DNA of 64,000 nt from Planctomycetota bacterium (lineage in GTDB: Bacteria > Planctomycetota > UBA1135 > GCA-002686595). This document shows, one piece after another, positions 8,385 through 17,043 of this stretch. Each line of letters opens with the position of its first letter. Within the stretch, counting starts at the first letter, position 1. The position numbers were made by a program, and so were the translations under genes. The notes below the pieces were generated by a model that was not told where the DNA came from, ran no database searches, and saw nothing but the letters and a program-made list of their open reading frames with translations. Location: NCBI GenBank assembly GCA_029259605.1, contig JAJDEV010000115.1, forward strand, positions 20,596 to 84,595. Reading direction: 5' to 3'.

Positions 8385-9194
8385 CTATCTGCTCGCGTAG
8401 ACGACGACGTCCTCGCCGCTCGGCTCTCGCTCCGGTGTCTCGGGCAGCGAACCCGTGACGCGCACGTCGTGGAAGCCCCGCTCACCGAACCACGCACCGA
8501 GTTCGTCCGGCAGCCAGGCGCGCACGCGGTTCGCGCGATGGAGCAGCGCCTCGGGCTCGCGCGCGTCGCCCGCTTCGCCCGCGAGCACCGAGAAGTGCAG
8601 GTCGCAGCGGCGCACGCCGTCGTCGCCGGGCGGGACGGCGAAGTCGACGAAGCGCACGAAGTGGAGCGCGCGGCCCTCGTGCTCGCGGCGTACGAGCGGC
8701 ATGTAGGGGTCGCCGCTCTCCGCGCGCACGCCGAGGGCCTTGAGCGCGACGATCACGAGACCGCCCGGTCGCACGAGCGCGTGCAACGCGTCCGCCGCCG
8801 CGCGCGCGTCGGCGTCGACCACGAGCGAGGGCCACACGTTGCCGAGGCTCACGATCGCGTCGAACGGCGCGCTGTCCGCGAGCGTCGCCGGCGGCGGTTC
8901 GCCGAGCAGCCAGCGCTCGAAGGTCGCGTCGCCGCCGCAGAGCTCGCGCGCCTGCACGAGCATGTCCTCCGACGCGTCGGCGCCGTGCGCGTCGAACCCG
9001 CGCTCGCGCAGTGCGTGCACGTGTTGACCGGTGCCGCACCCGACGTCGAGCACGCGCCGCGCGCCGATGGCCGAAAGGTGCCGCTCGAGCGTCGGCATCT
9101 CGCGCCCGAGCCGACCCTCCCAGTCGACGAACACGTCCCAGAGGTCGGACATCTGTCCGTGGATGCCGCGTCTCGGTGCTTCTTCGGTGGTCAT
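8385..9194 (-). CDS. Class I SAM-dependent methyltransferase
   Basis: 269 aa from the ATG at 9194. Motif I is VLDVGCGTGQHV (about residues 48-59), with the acidic residue of motif II in HGADASEDMLVQAR. Motif IV is near FDAIVSLGNVWPSL, and motif VI is VRPGGLVIVALKA. The fold is the Rossmann-like methyltransferase of the UbiE/glycine-N-methyltransferase type. The substrate is unknown. The last third (RRCDLHFSVLAG ... LGAWFGERGFHDVRVTGS) is the usual C-terminal substrate-side region. The upstream DoxX gene is in the same orientation with an 80-bp gap, so co-transcription is possible. Confidence 0.85.
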   Translation of the reverse strand: MTTEEAPRRGIHGQMSDLWDVFVDWEGRLGREMPTLERHLSAIGARRVLDVGCGTGQHVHALRERGFDAHGADASEDMLVQARELCGGDATFERWLLGEPPPATLADSAPFDAIVSLGNVWPSLVVDADARAAADALHALVRPGGLVIVALKALGVRAESGDPYMPLVRREHEGRALHFVRFVDFAVPPGDDGVRRCDLHFSVLAGEAGDAREPEALLHRANRVRAWLPDELGAWFGERGFHDVRVTGSLPETPEREPSGEDVVVYASR

Positions 9195-9274
9195 GGTTGC
9201 GGAGGATTGGGGCCTGGGTGCGTTGGCATCGTAGCGTCGGGTCGCCGCGGGCGACGCGCTCGAGCGCGCGTGCC

Positions 9275-9676
9275 TCAGCCGCGACTCGCCACGCCGTTGC
9301 CGCGGCACGCGATGTAGAGGAAGAGGAAGGCGTACACGAGCGCCGGCTCTCCGCCGTTGACCGCCGGGAAGACGTTCTCGTCGAACTGGAACTTCCAGTG
9401 GAACTGGGTGTACGCCACGGCCATCGTTCCGCTCGCCAGGAAGGCGGACAGACGCGTGTAGAACCCGACGGCGATCAGAACGCCGGCGACGAGCTCGATG
9501 ACGCCGCCGATCCAAACCTGCGAGAGCACCGGCGGCTGCTGCTCGGTCAGCACGCCGAGCACCTTCTGCGCGCCGTGGAACGCGAACAGCAGGCCGGAGA
9601 CGATCCGCAGCGCGGTGTAAGCGGCGCCCGCGCAGGGCATCAGGGCTTTCTCGAGGGACGTAGGGTCTTGGCTCAT
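9275..9676 (-). CDS. DoxX-family membrane protein
   Basis: 133 aa with four predicted membrane segments: ALRIVSGLLFAFHGAQKVLG, IGGVIELVAGVLIAVGFYT, LSAFLASGTMAVAYTQ and PALVYAFLFLYIACRG. This is the standard DoxX size and topology. The FAFHGAQKVLG, VELVAG and HW(K)F stretches are characteristic. DoxX proteins are inner-membrane proteins linked to thiol/oxidative stress or quinone-related functions; this one's partner is not evident. The ATG at 9676 opens the short soluble leader before helix 1. Confidence 0.85.
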   Translation of the reverse strand: MSQDPTSLEKALMPCAGAAYTALRIVSGLLFAFHGAQKVLGVLTEQQPPVLSQVWIGGVIELVAGVLIAVGFYTRLSAFLASGTMAVAYTQFHWKFQFDENVFPAVNGGEPALVYAFLFLYIACRGNGVASRG

Positions 9677-9895
9677 CGCAGCACTCCAGGGGACAGGGAA
9701 GGACCCCCGCACGAACGCGTCGCCAGGGGTTGTGGTGTCCACGCATCTTGCGCACCAGAGCCCCCCGCTGGCCAGCTTCCCGCGCTCGAGCCGTGTCTCC
9801 GCCGTCGCGTGGCGCTCCCCCGGCTCCAAGACGCGCTGCGCGAAGAAACCGCGCAACCCGCCGCGCCCACGACCGTCTTGCCCGGGAGTCATCCC

Positions 9896-10807
9896 TTGGC
9901 GATCACCCTGCGCGACGCGATCCCGCTGCACCTGCGCGCGATGCGTGCCAAGGGGTGCTCCGCCCGTTCCATGGATGCGTTCGGCGAGGAGTGCGCGCGG
10001 CACCTTCGCGATTGGCTCGATCGATCGCTCGCCGAGCTGTCGCGGCACGAGGTGGCGCTGCGGCATGAAGCGCTGACGGAGTCGAGCGGGCCGTACCTCG
10101 CGAACCGCGTCATGCAGCAGTTCCGCGCGGTCTACAACACGGCGGCGCGGCGTTTCGAGGAGCTGTCGCCGACGAACCCGGTCGTGGCGGTGACGTTCAA
10201 TCGCGTGCGGCGGCGGCGCGAGCCGGTGGCATGGGAAGAGCTCGCGGCGTGGCGGCGGCGCGTCGACGGGTTGTCGAATCCCGTGCGGCGCGACCTGCAG
10301 CTCGTGCTCTTGTTCACCGGACTGCGGAGCCTCGACGCGCGGTCGATGCGCTGGGAGCACGTCGACTTCGAGCGCGGCACGGTGCACCGACCCAAACCGA
10401 AGGGCGGCGAGGACCGCGCGTTCACGGTGCCGCTCGCGCGCGTGGTGCTCGAGCTCCTCGCGCGCCGCCGCGAGGACGAGGGCTGGGTCTTCCCCGCGCG
10501 CAATCGCGCCGGCGAGCGCGTGCACATCGTCGAGGCCAAGGAGCAGCGCTACGAGAACGGCCGCAAGGTGCGCTGGCTCCCGAGCCCGCACCGCCTGCGC
10601 GACACGTTCGCGACCGCCGCGCACGAAGCGGGCGTGCATCCGCTCGACCTCAAGGTGCTGATGAACCACGCGCTCCCGGCCGCGGACGATGTGACGATGG
10701 GGTACATCCGGCCTTCCGTGGAGCACTTGCGCGCGAGTGTGGAGCGGGTGGCGGGGTTCCTTCGAGTGAGGATGGGGGAGTCGCGCTCACGCGCCGACGA
10801 TGCGTAG
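9896..10807 (+). CDS. Tyrosine recombinase/integrase (phage-integrase family)
   Basis: 303 aa if started at the TTG at 9896, which has GGGAG about seven bases upstream. No in-frame ATG precedes the N-terminal DNA-binding helices (TLRDAIPLHLRAMRAKGCSA). The catalytic domain is visible from about residue 120: Arg I in LLFTGLRSLDARSMRWEHV, the beta-hairpin Lys region PKPKGGEDRAF, the HxxR box HRLRDTFATAAHEAG, a second His in LMNHALP, and a candidate nucleophile in DVTMGYIRPS. The domain is near family length (~300 aa). No excisionase is adjacent. It is a plausible driver of integration at the tRNA-Arg 2.4 kb downstream, but several unrelated genes lie between. Its last 21 bp overlap the convergent phosphoesterase gene tail-to-tail. 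Confidence 0.8.
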   Translation: MAITLRDAIPLHLRAMRAKGCSARSMDAFGEECARHLRDWLDRSLAELSRHEVALRHEALTESSGPYLANRVMQQFRAVYNTAARRFEELSPTNPVVAVTFNRVRRRREPVAWEELAAWRRRVDGLSNPVRRDLQLVLLFTGLRSLDARSMRWEHVDFERGTVHRPKPKGGEDRAFTVPLARVVLELLARRREDEGWVFPARNRAGERVHIVEAKEQRYENGRKVRWLPSPHRLRDTFATAAHEAGVHPLDLKVLMNHALPAADDVTMGYIRPSVEHLRASVERVAGFLRVRMGESRSRADDA

Positions 10808-11449
10808 CTGGTCCTCGCCCCAATCGATCACGACCGGCGGATTCACGGGCCGGTAGCGACGGTCGCAGCTGCAGGCGTTCACCGACAGGATCTCACCGTT
10901 GAGCGCGGTCCCGTAGGCCTCGTGGATGTGCCCGAAGACGTGCAGCCGCGGACGAATGCGCAGGAGTTCGCGCTCGAGGTCCGCGCAACCGACGCGCTCG
11001 CCACTCTGGACCCGGTCCAGAATGCCGGCCGCCGGCCCGTGCGTCATCAGGACGTCGACCCGATCGGGAACGAGCTGCCACTTCTCGGCCAGAGCAATCC
11101 CGCGCGGTCGCGTGAAGGCCCAGTCGCCGAACCACGGCTGCCACGGAGAGCCCCAGATGTGGAGCCCCTCGAGGTGCACGCCCGAGTCGCGCAGGTAGAT
11201 CACCCGGTCGCCGAGCAGCGCGCGCGCCCGTTCGTCCTCGCGCTGGAACAGAAAGTCGTGGTTGCCCGCGATCACGACCTTGTGCCGGTGGGGGAGACGC
11301 GCGAGGAACGCGCCGAAGGCCTCGATCTCGTTCTCCGTCCCCATGCCCGTCGCGTCCCCGGCGTGGAGCAGCACGTCGCCGTCCGGGACGACGAGGTCGT
11401 CGTGACGATTGTGCGTGTCGCTGAGGCAGACGAGGCGGAGGGTGGTCAT
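10787..11449 (-). CDS. Calcineurin-like metallophosphoesterase
   Basis: 220 aa from the ATG at 11449. All five metal-binding blocks are present in order: SDTHNRH (D-x-H), GDVLLHAGDATG (GD), IAGNHDF (GNHD), MTHGPAAG (H) and FGHIHEAYG (GHxH). This is the class of small cytoplasmic YfcE/MPPED-type phosphoesterases that hydrolyse phosphodiesters or phosphomonoesters with two divalent metals. The specific substrate is unknown. A 16-codon upstream extension to 11497 is possible but unconserved-looking. It is divergent from the AbiEi-like gene by 77 bp and convergent with the integrase. Confidence 0.9.
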   Translation of the reverse strand: MTTLRLVCLSDTHNRHDDLVVPDGDVLLHAGDATGMGTENEIEAFGAFLARLPHRHKVVIAGNHDFLFQREDERARALLGDRVIYLRDSGVHLEGLHIWGSPWQPWFGDWAFTRPRGIALAEKWQLVPDRVDVLMTHGPAAGILDRVQSGERVGCADLERELLRIRPRLHVFGHIHEAYGTALNGEILSVNACSCDRRYRPVNPPVVIDWGEDQLRIVGA

Positions 11450-11526
11450 GGGGGCCGCGGTCGAATGTGGCGAAGGCACGCGCACTCCAGCCCGCAAAAA
11501 GGCTCAAATTGTTCATACCTTCTTGC

Positions 11527-12144
11527 ATGGCCTACCGCGGAACACGGCACGCACGGCAAGCCCTACAGGGGATCGCGGTGACGCAAGGCGGGTACGTGAC
11601 GTCGCAGCAGGCCGGGAGCGTTGGCTACGACTCCCAGCACCTCGCCTACCACGTGCGCGCCGGCAACCTAGCGAGGGTGGGATGGGGCCTCTACCGCGTT
11701 CCGAACCTCCCCGTCTCACCCCACGACGACTTGATCCGCTGGACGCTCTGGTCACGCGACCGAACCGGAAAACCCCGAGCGGTCGTCGGGGACGAGAGCG
11801 CCCTCGCCGTCCACGACCTGGGGGACAGCCTGCCGACGACGGTCCACCTGATCGTGCCCCGGACGTTTCGCAAGGAGCCGCGGGGAGGCTGTCGCCTCCA
11901 CCGTGCCGAGCTTTCCGCGGCCGATGTCGAGGCGCACGAGGGTTTCGGCGTGACGACCGCCGTCCGCACCGTGCTCGACCTGGCCGCACGCATGGAGTTC
12001 CCCGCGAGGATCCTGCGCCGCGCGGTCGCGGAGGCGATCGAGAGCGGCAAGATTCGCGCGCCGGTTCTCCGCGCCCGCGCCGAGCGGCTCGACCTGTCGG
12101 CACGCCTGGGGCTCGCGGTGCGGATCGGCCGGAAGAAGGCGTGA
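11527..12144 (+). CDS. AbiEi-family type IV antitoxin-like transcriptional regulator
   Basis: 205 aa from the ATG at 11527 (an in-frame GTG at 11467 would add 20 residues). The N-terminal winged helix reads GGYVTSQQAGSVGYDSQHLAYHVRAGNLARVGWGLYRV, the hallmark of AbiEi_4-type antitoxins. The C-terminal ~110 residues (LHRAELSAADVEAHEGFGVTTAVRTVLDLA ... LRRAVAEAIESGKI) match the domain that in known pairs counters the AbiEii nucleotidyltransferase. No AbiEii gene follows directly; the next operon carries a winged-helix protein plus a different nucleotidyltransferase-like protein. It may therefore be an orphan, or act with that neighbour. Confidence 0.7.
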   Translation: MAYRGTRHARQALQGIAVTQGGYVTSQQAGSVGYDSQHLAYHVRAGNLARVGWGLYRVPNLPVSPHDDLIRWTLWSRDRTGKPRAVVGDESALAVHDLGDSLPTTVHLIVPRTFRKEPRGGCRLHRAELSAADVEAHEGFGVTTAVRTVLDLAARMEFPARILRRAVAEAIESGKIRAPVLRARAERLDLSARLGLAVRIGRKKA

Positions 12145-12198
12145 TGGAGTGGGGCCGCAAGAAGGCGCCCACGCCGTCACCTCAGATGGGGGTTATGA

Positions 12199-12215
12199 AA
12201 CCCTAAATTAGGGTT
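12199..12215. promoter_or_regulatory. Palindromic operator candidate upstream of the wHTH/nucleotidyltransferase operon
   Basis: AACCCTAA-A-TTAGGGTT is a perfect 8+8 bp inverted repeat around one base, in a local A/T-rich patch of an otherwise G/C-rich region. It lies 33 bp upstream of the ATG at 12249. The first gene of the operon encodes a winged-helix protein, so autoregulation by that protein is a natural inference. Confidence 0.55.
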
Positions 12216-12248
12216 GCTTCGCCCCTTGTTGAGGTCGATACTCGAGCG

Positions 12249-12596
12249 ATGGAGTCGACGCTGGAGGCCCTGTTCGGAAGCCGCTCCGCCGCGCAGTTGA
12301 TGCTCTACCTCTTCCATTATGGAGAGGCGTATCCGACCGGCGCGGCGCGGGATCTCGGCCTGGCGCTCAGCCCTGTCCAGCGTCAGTTCGAGAAGTTCGA
12401 GGCGGCGGGCGTCCTCGTGTCGAGGCTCGTCGGGGGAACGCGCATCTACACGTTCAACCCGAAGCATCCCGCCACGGAGAGACTGCGCGACCTCATCGAG
12501 GTCTTCTACGAAGGGATGTCGCTCACGGAGCGCGAGCGCGTGTTCCGCGTGCGAAGGCGCCCGCGCCGACGGGGCAAGCCGGTGAAGGGAGAATGA
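12249..12596 (+). CDS. Winged-helix DNA-binding protein (putative antitoxin/repressor)
   Basis: 115 aa. Residues ~8-75 form a wHTH: ALFGSRSAAQLMLYLFHYGE, AYPTGAARDLGLALSPVQRQFEKFEAAGVL (recognition helix), then a wing RLVGGTRIYTFNPKHP. This is the ArsR/MarR-like type often found before nucleotidyltransferase toxins. The C-terminus ends in a very basic tail (RVRRRPRRRGKPVKG). The stop overlaps the next start (ATGA, 12593-12596), so the pair is translationally coupled. The perfect palindrome at 12199-12215 is the obvious binding-site candidate. Confidence 0.7.
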   Translation: MESTLEALFGSRSAAQLMLYLFHYGEAYPTGAARDLGLALSPVQRQFEKFEAAGVLVSRLVGGTRIYTFNPKHPATERLRDLIEVFYEGMSLTERERVFRVRRRPRRRGKPVKGE

Positions 12597-13144
12597 CGCC
12601 GAGGATCGACTTGGCCACGTGCACCGAAGCGCGGCTCTGGCGCTTCGTCGGTTCGCACCTCGAGAGTCGCGGCATCAAGACGGTGCTCGTCGGCGGTGCG
12701 GTCGTCGCCGTCTATACGGACGGCGCCTACCGATCCGGCGACCTCGACTTCGTTCTCGAACGGGAAGCCGACGATCGCATCACCTCCGCGATGGCGGAGA
12801 TCGGCTTTCAACTTCGAGGGAGGCACTTCGCCCACCCGGAGTGCGAGCACCTCTTCGTCGAGTTCGTGCCGGGCCCCGTTGGCATCGGCCAAGACCTGTC
12901 GATCGTCCCACGCATCGAGCGCGTAGGGCACCTCGAGCTCAAGATCCTGTCGCCCACCGACTGCGTCCGAGACCGACTCGCGAGCGCGATCCACTTCCGC
13001 GCCCGAGAGTGTCTCGAGCAGGCCGTCCTGGTCGCGCAAGCCCACGATGTGGACTGGGAACGCATCGAAGCCTGGTGTCGCGCGGAGGATCCATCGGGTG
13101 CGCAGGTCTTCGCGAACCTGCGACGCCGCGCAGGGAAGCCGTAG
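12593..13144 (+). CDS. Nucleotidyltransferase-fold protein (DUF6036/AbiEii-like), putative toxin
   Basis: 183 aa. The core VLVGGAVVAVYTDGAYRSGDLDFVLE (residues ~33-58) has the GG-x(n)-R-S-x-DLD(F) signature of polymerase-beta-type nucleotidyltransferases, with the DxD metal-binding aspartates in DLDF. A later acidic position (HLFVEFVPG) and the helix LKILSPTDCVRDRLASAIHF match AbiEii/DUF6036-type proteins, where TD(C/R)VRDRL is conserved. Such proteins act as toxins by modifying tRNA or proteins, or have housekeeping roles. The coupled wHTH gene upstream argues for a toxin-antitoxin-like pair. It ends 81 bp before tRNA-Arg. Confidence 0.65.
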   Translation: MTPRIDLATCTEARLWRFVGSHLESRGIKTVLVGGAVVAVYTDGAYRSGDLDFVLEREADDRITSAMAEIGFQLRGRHFAHPECEHLFVEFVPGPVGIGQDLSIVPRIERVGHLELKILSPTDCVRDRLASAIHFRARECLEQAVLVAQAHDVDWERIEAWCRAEDPSGAQVFANLRRRAGKP

Positions 13145-13225
13145 CGGATCCGCGGGGTCGCTTCCGTCTCTCCAGCGACGCGATGCTCGCTCCGGCGCGC
13201 CGAGGGGATAGGATGCTCCATCGAA

Positions 13226-13302
13226 GCGCCCGTAGCTCAGCAGGATAGAGCACCGGTTTCCTAAACCGGGGGTCGTGGGTTCGAATCCCGCCGGGCGTAC
13301 CA
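13226..13302 (+). tRNA. tRNA-Arg (anticodon CCT), with encoded CCA
   Basis: A complete cloverleaf is readable: acceptor GCGCCCG/CGGGCGT (one G-T pair), D-stem GCTC/GAGC, anticodon stem CCGGT/ACCGG with loop TTCCTAA (anticodon CCT, reading AGG), T-arm GTGGG-TTCGAAT-CCCGC, then A73 and CCA. It lies directly upstream of the DUF499 defence operon, so it is a likely integration locus. Confidence 0.97.
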
Positions 13303-13315
13303 CTGACCGGTCGCA

Positions 13316-13330
13316 CGGGAGTAGCTCCCG
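13316..13330. terminator. Hairpin downstream of tRNA-Arg
   Basis: CGGGAG-TAG-CTCCCG is a perfect 6-bp stem with a 3-nt loop, 13 bp after the tRNA CCA. It is a candidate terminator for the tRNA transcript; there is no T-tract. Confidence 0.4.
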
Positions 13331-13387
13331 GGAACGCGCAAAGGGACGAACGTGGTTTGTTCGAACCCTAAAAAGGAAGTCATTCGA

Positions 13388-16300
13388 ATGAAGACAATTC
13401 GAGATGCCTGCGATCTGCAGGACAACGCGCTCTCCATCAAATTAAGCGATCAAGTCGAGCAGCTCGACGAGCTAATAACGGCCGAGGCGGACGGAGCGGC
13501 TTTCTTTGATAAGACGTTTCTCACGCAGGGGATGCAGGACTTGGTGTCCGAGGGCATTGCCAGGCTGGCCGGTGCATCGTCTCAAGCGGTCTTCCACCTC
13601 AAGCAGGCGATGGGGGGCGGCAAGACGCACCTTCTCGTTGGTTTTGGCTTGCTCGCAAAGCATCCGTCCCTGCGCGCGACGCACTGCGCCGGCATCTCGC
13701 ACGTGGACGCGTTCGACAGCGCGGCGATCGCCGCCTTCAACGGCCGGAACAGCCCAGAGCACTATCTCTGGGGTGAGATCGCGGAGCAGCTCGGGAAGGG
13801 CGATCAGTTCCGAGGATTCTGGACGAGCGGTCCCAAGGCCCCGGACGAGAAGGACTGGCTCAAGCTGTTCGAGGGCGATCGGCCCGTGCTGATCCTGCTC
13901 GACGAAATGCCGCCGTACTTCCACTACCTGGACACCCAGAAGGTTGGAAACGGCACCGTAGCGGACATCGCGACGCGCGCCTTCGCGAACCTCCTGACCG
14001 CAGCGGGCAAGAAGAAGAACGTCTGCGTGGTCGTTTCCGATCTGGCCGCGGCCTACGACGCCGGTGGACGGCTCATCAATCGAGCTCTCCAGGATGCGCG
14101 AGCAGAGCTCGGTCGTCAGGAGCGGAACATCACGCCAGTGGACCTCGCCGCCAACGAGATCTACGACATCCTCCGCAAGCGGCTCTTCAAATCCCTACCG
14201 GACAAGGCGGAGATCGCGGACGTTGCGGACGCCTTCGGCCGCAAGCTTGCCGAAGCTGCCAAGGCGAAGGCAGCAAACCGCGGAGCGGAGTCGATCGCCG
14301 ACGAGATCACCTCGACCTACCCGTTCCACCCCCTGCTCAAGAACGTTGTCGCCCTCTTCAAGGAGAACGAGCAGTTCAAGCAGACACGCGGTCTGATCGA
14401 GCTCGTTTCTCGTCTGTTGAAGTCCGTCTGGCAACGGCCGGCGAATGACGTATTCCTGATCGGGCCCCAGCACTTCGACCTTTCCCTGGCCGAGGTTCGA
14501 GACAAGCTCACCGAGATCTCCGGGATGCGCGAGGTCATTGCAAGAGACCTCTGGGACGCCCAGCAATCTGCGCACACGCAGATCATCGACCTTCAGTCCG
14601 GCAAGGACACCGCTACGCAGGTTGGCTCGCTCCTCCTGACCGCAAGCCTCTCCACCGCCGTGAACGCCGTAAAGGGACTGACTCGCGAAGAGATGGTGGA
14701 GTGCCTGGTCTCGCCGCTGCGCGAGCCCTCCGATTTCCTGACCGCCTTCGAGGAGCTTGAGGGCGTCGCCTGGTATCTCCACCACACTCCCGAGGGGCGC
14801 TACTACTTCGACCGGCAGGAGAACCTGACCAAGCTGCTTCAGAGCCTCGCCCAGGAGGCGCCCGAGAATCAGGTCGATGACCTGATTCGGCATCGCTTGC
14901 GCGACATGTTCAAGCCGACGCGCAAGACCGTGTACGAGGAGGTGCTGCCGCTTCCGAAGCTCGATGACGTCGCCGATCGTGTCAGGAAAGGCCGGGTCCT
15001 GCTCGTGGTCAGCCCGGACTCGAAGATCCCACCCGAAGAGGTCCAGAAGTTCTTCGAGGGCATGAGCCAGAAGAACAACCTCTGCGCCCTCACCGGGGAC
15101 AAAACCGCGATGGGCAGCGTCCAGAAGGCCGCTCGCCAGCTCTTCGCGTCCCAGAAAGCCGACGGGCGCATCCCGAAGGGGCACCCGCAGCGCGAAGACC
15201 TGGAGCGCAAGCAGCAGAGCTACGAGCAGGACTTCAACGCCACGGTCTTGAGCCTGTTCGACCAGGTGCTGTTCCCGATCCAGCGCGCAGGTCGACCGCC
15301 GCAGCTCGTGTCGAAGCCACTGGACGCTACTCGCGACGGGACGAAGCCGTTTAACGGTGAGGAGCAGATCGAGAAGACGCTTACGTCCAACCCGATCAAG
15401 CTGTACCTCGACGTAGACGAGGACTTCGACCCGATTCGCGACAAGGCTCAAGATCTTTTGTGGCCTGAGAACCAGGACGATGTGCGTTGGGCCGACGCGG
15501 CCGACCGCTACGCTGAGCAGGCCGGAATGCCCTGGCTGCCGCCTCGCGGGCTCGAGACGCTCAAGAGCATCGCCTGCAACCGCGGCTTGTGGGAGGACCT
15601 CGGCAACGGCTACCTCTCGAAGAAGCCGACGAAGAAGCGCACTTCGGCCCAGGTAGTGGCCGAGCCGCTTGTCGGTGATGAGGGACGGGTTCAACTGAAG
15701 GTCAACCCGGTCAACGCCGGGCCTGCGCCGCGCATCCACTATGCCGAGGATGCTGCTGTGTCGGAGTCGAGCCCCGTCCTCAAGGACAACCCGTACTCGA
15801 CGACCGCGCTGCACGTCGGTTTCCTCGTCTGCGATGTCAGCGATCAGTACCAGACAGGCGATCCCGTCCTCTGGTCCAACAGACTCTTGCTACGGAACCG
15901 TCTCGACGAGAAGGACGGCAAGCGCATAGTCGAGCTCCTCGTCGCCCCTCGCGGCGAGATCCGCTACACGCTGGACGGCAGCGAGCCGCGCGAGGGCATC
16001 CACTACGAAGGCCCCATCCCGATCGGCGACGACGATGTGCTGCTCCGAGCCTTCGCATCGGCCGAGGGCCTGGAGGCGAAGGCCGACTTCCGCTTCGCTG
16101 CCCGAGGCGAGAAGGGCGTTCAGATCGACGACGTGAAGCCCGCGCGGCTCGTATCGCGGACTGGGTGTAAGCTCGACTCGCGGGCGACTACGTTTGCCGG
16201 CCTGGGCGAGGGAAGCGAGAAGCGCGTCGAGTTCGAAGGCGTGATGCTCCACGTGGGGCAAGGAGCGCAGGTGGCTTCCATCATGGTCGGCGAAGTTCGC

Positions 16301-16471
16301 GTGGACGCGCCCTTCATCACGCGGCTACTGGAGGCCGTGCTGGAGAAGTTCGCTCCCGACACGCCGGTCACGATGACCTTCAAGAAGGCGCACTTCTCCT
16401 CGGGGCACGACCTCCGGGAGTTCGCCGGGACGCTCTCGATCGAGCTCAACCAAAACGACGTGGAGCAATGA
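13388..16471 (+). CDS. DUF499 AAA+-like ATPase, first gene of a methyltransferase/helicase defence operon
   Basis: 1027 aa; AAGGAAG eight bases upstream supports the ATG at 13388. An N-terminal Walker A is seen in HLKQAMGGGKTHLLVG (residues ~77-92) and Walker B in VLILLDEMPPYF (~170). This MGGGKTH form is typical of DUF499 proteins. The long C-terminal half (PTRKTVYEEVLPLPKLDDVADRV ... LTLDGSEPREG, a CHB_HEX-like strand motif) is variable in the family. DUF499 proteins sit with DUF1156 methyltransferases and SNF2/PLD helicases in anti-phage operons; the ATPase is thought to power DNA or nucleoprotein remodelling. Its last four bases overlap the next start (ATGA), and the four genes are essentially gapless, so they form one transcript. 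Confidence 0.88.
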   Translation: MKTIRDACDLQDNALSIKLSDQVEQLDELITAEADGAAFFDKTFLTQGMQDLVSEGIARLAGASSQAVFHLKQAMGGGKTHLLVGFGLLAKHPSLRATHCAGISHVDAFDSAAIAAFNGRNSPEHYLWGEIAEQLGKGDQFRGFWTSGPKAPDEKDWLKLFEGDRPVLILLDEMPPYFHYLDTQKVGNGTVADIATRAFANLLTAAGKKKNVCVVVSDLAAAYDAGGRLINRALQDARAELGRQERNITPVDLAANEIYDILRKRLFKSLPDKAEIADVADAFGRKLAEAAKAKAANRGAESIADEITSTYPFHPLLKNVVALFKENEQFKQTRGLIELVSRLLKSVWQRPANDVFLIGPQHFDLSLAEVRDKLTEISGMREVIARDLWDAQQSAHTQIIDLQSGKDTATQVGSLLLTASLSTAVNAVKGLTREEMVECLVSPLREPSDFLTAFEELEGVAWYLHHTPEGRYYFDRQENLTKLLQSLAQEAPENQVDDLIRHRLRDMFKPTRKTVYEEVLPLPKLDDVADRVRKGRVLLVVSPDSKIPPEEVQKFFEGMSQKNNLCALTGDKTAMGSVQKAARQLFASQKADGRIPKGHPQREDLERKQQSYEQDFNATVLSLFDQVLFPIQRAGRPPQLVSKPLDATRDGTKPFNGEEQIEKTLTSNPIKLYLDVDEDFDPIRDKAQDLLWPENQDDVRWADAADRYAEQAGMPWLPPRGLETLKSIACNRGLWEDLGNGYLSKKPTKKRTSAQVVAEPLVGDEGRVQLKVNPVNAGPAPRIHYAEDAAVSESSPVLKDNPYSTTALHVGFLVCDVSDQYQTGDPVLWSNRLLLRNRLDEKDGKRIVELLVAPRGEIRYTLDGSEPREGIHYEGPIPIGDDDVLLRAFASAEGLEAKADFRFAARGEKGVQIDDVKPARLVSRTGCKLDSRATTFAGLGEGSEKRVEFEGVMLHVGQGAQVASIMVGEVRVDAPFITRLLEAVLEKFAPDTPVTMTFKKAHFSSGHDLREFAGTLSIELNQNDVEQ

Positions 16472-17043
16472 GCCCCCAAGGACAGTCCGTTGATTTCGGC
16501 GCGCCCGAGAAGTTCGGGGCGCACCTCTTCCGGGTCGAAATCCCCGCGGCCCGAACGGCATCGGTCGTGATCGTGGAGGACTACGGTTTCCGCGGGAACG
16601 AGGCTGGGATTCCCCGGGACGAGGAGCGAGCCATCCTCGATCGGCGAGTCTGGTCGAAGATCTCGGACACGGCGCGGCGCGAGTTCAACGCTCGACTGAA
16701 GGCCGCGAAGATCCCGGCCGGCCGCTGGCACTCGGGCACGAACTTGGTTGAGCGTCTGCTGGGCAAGGAGCTCTGCGTGCTGACTTGGGCCGCGGAGCCG
16801 GCGACCGACGATCAGCTTCCGGTCGTGTGCAGCAAGTGGACGGCGCTCCGCCCGGAAGAGCGCTGGTGGCTCTTCTCGATGACTGTCGCAGAGGCCGGAC
16901 TACCGGACGACAAGGAACGCGGCTGGCGGCGCGCCCTCTACCTGGCGTTCGCCGATGGGGAGAAGCCGGCCGCCAACCGCAAACGCCGTCGTCCCACGGA
17001 GCACGACCTCTTCGACCTACCGCTCGTCGAGGAGCCCCGATGA
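16468..17043 (+). CDS. DUF3780 protein, small subunit of the defence operon
   Basis: 191 aa. It overlaps DUF499 by ATGA at the start and the methyltransferase by ATGA at the stop. Recognisable features are an N-terminal beta-rich part (FGAHLFRVEIPAARTASVVIVEDYGF), a central WHSGTNLVERLLGKELCVLTWA block and the ERWWLFSMTVAE segment, all as expected for DUF3780. The family occurs almost only between DUF499 and DUF1156 genes. No catalytic motif is visible, so an adaptor or specificity subunit is likely (inference). The basic linker NRKRRRPTEHD near the C-terminus may contact DNA. Confidence 0.8.
   Translation: MSPQGQSVDFGAPEKFGAHLFRVEIPAARTASVVIVEDYGFRGNEAGIPRDEERAILDRRVWSKISDTARREFNARLKAAKIPAGRWHSGTNLVERLLGKELCVLTWAAEPATDDQLPVVCSKWTALRPEERWWLFSMTVAEAGLPDDKERGWRRALYLAFADGEKPAANRKRRRPTEHDLFDLPLVEEPR

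Noticed and set aside
9011..9895. Upstream extension of the integrase frame to 9011
   Set aside because: It overlaps the methyltransferase and DoxX genes on the other strand and is Arg-rich; the TTG at 9896 with a Shine-Dalgarno gives a normal-length recombinase.
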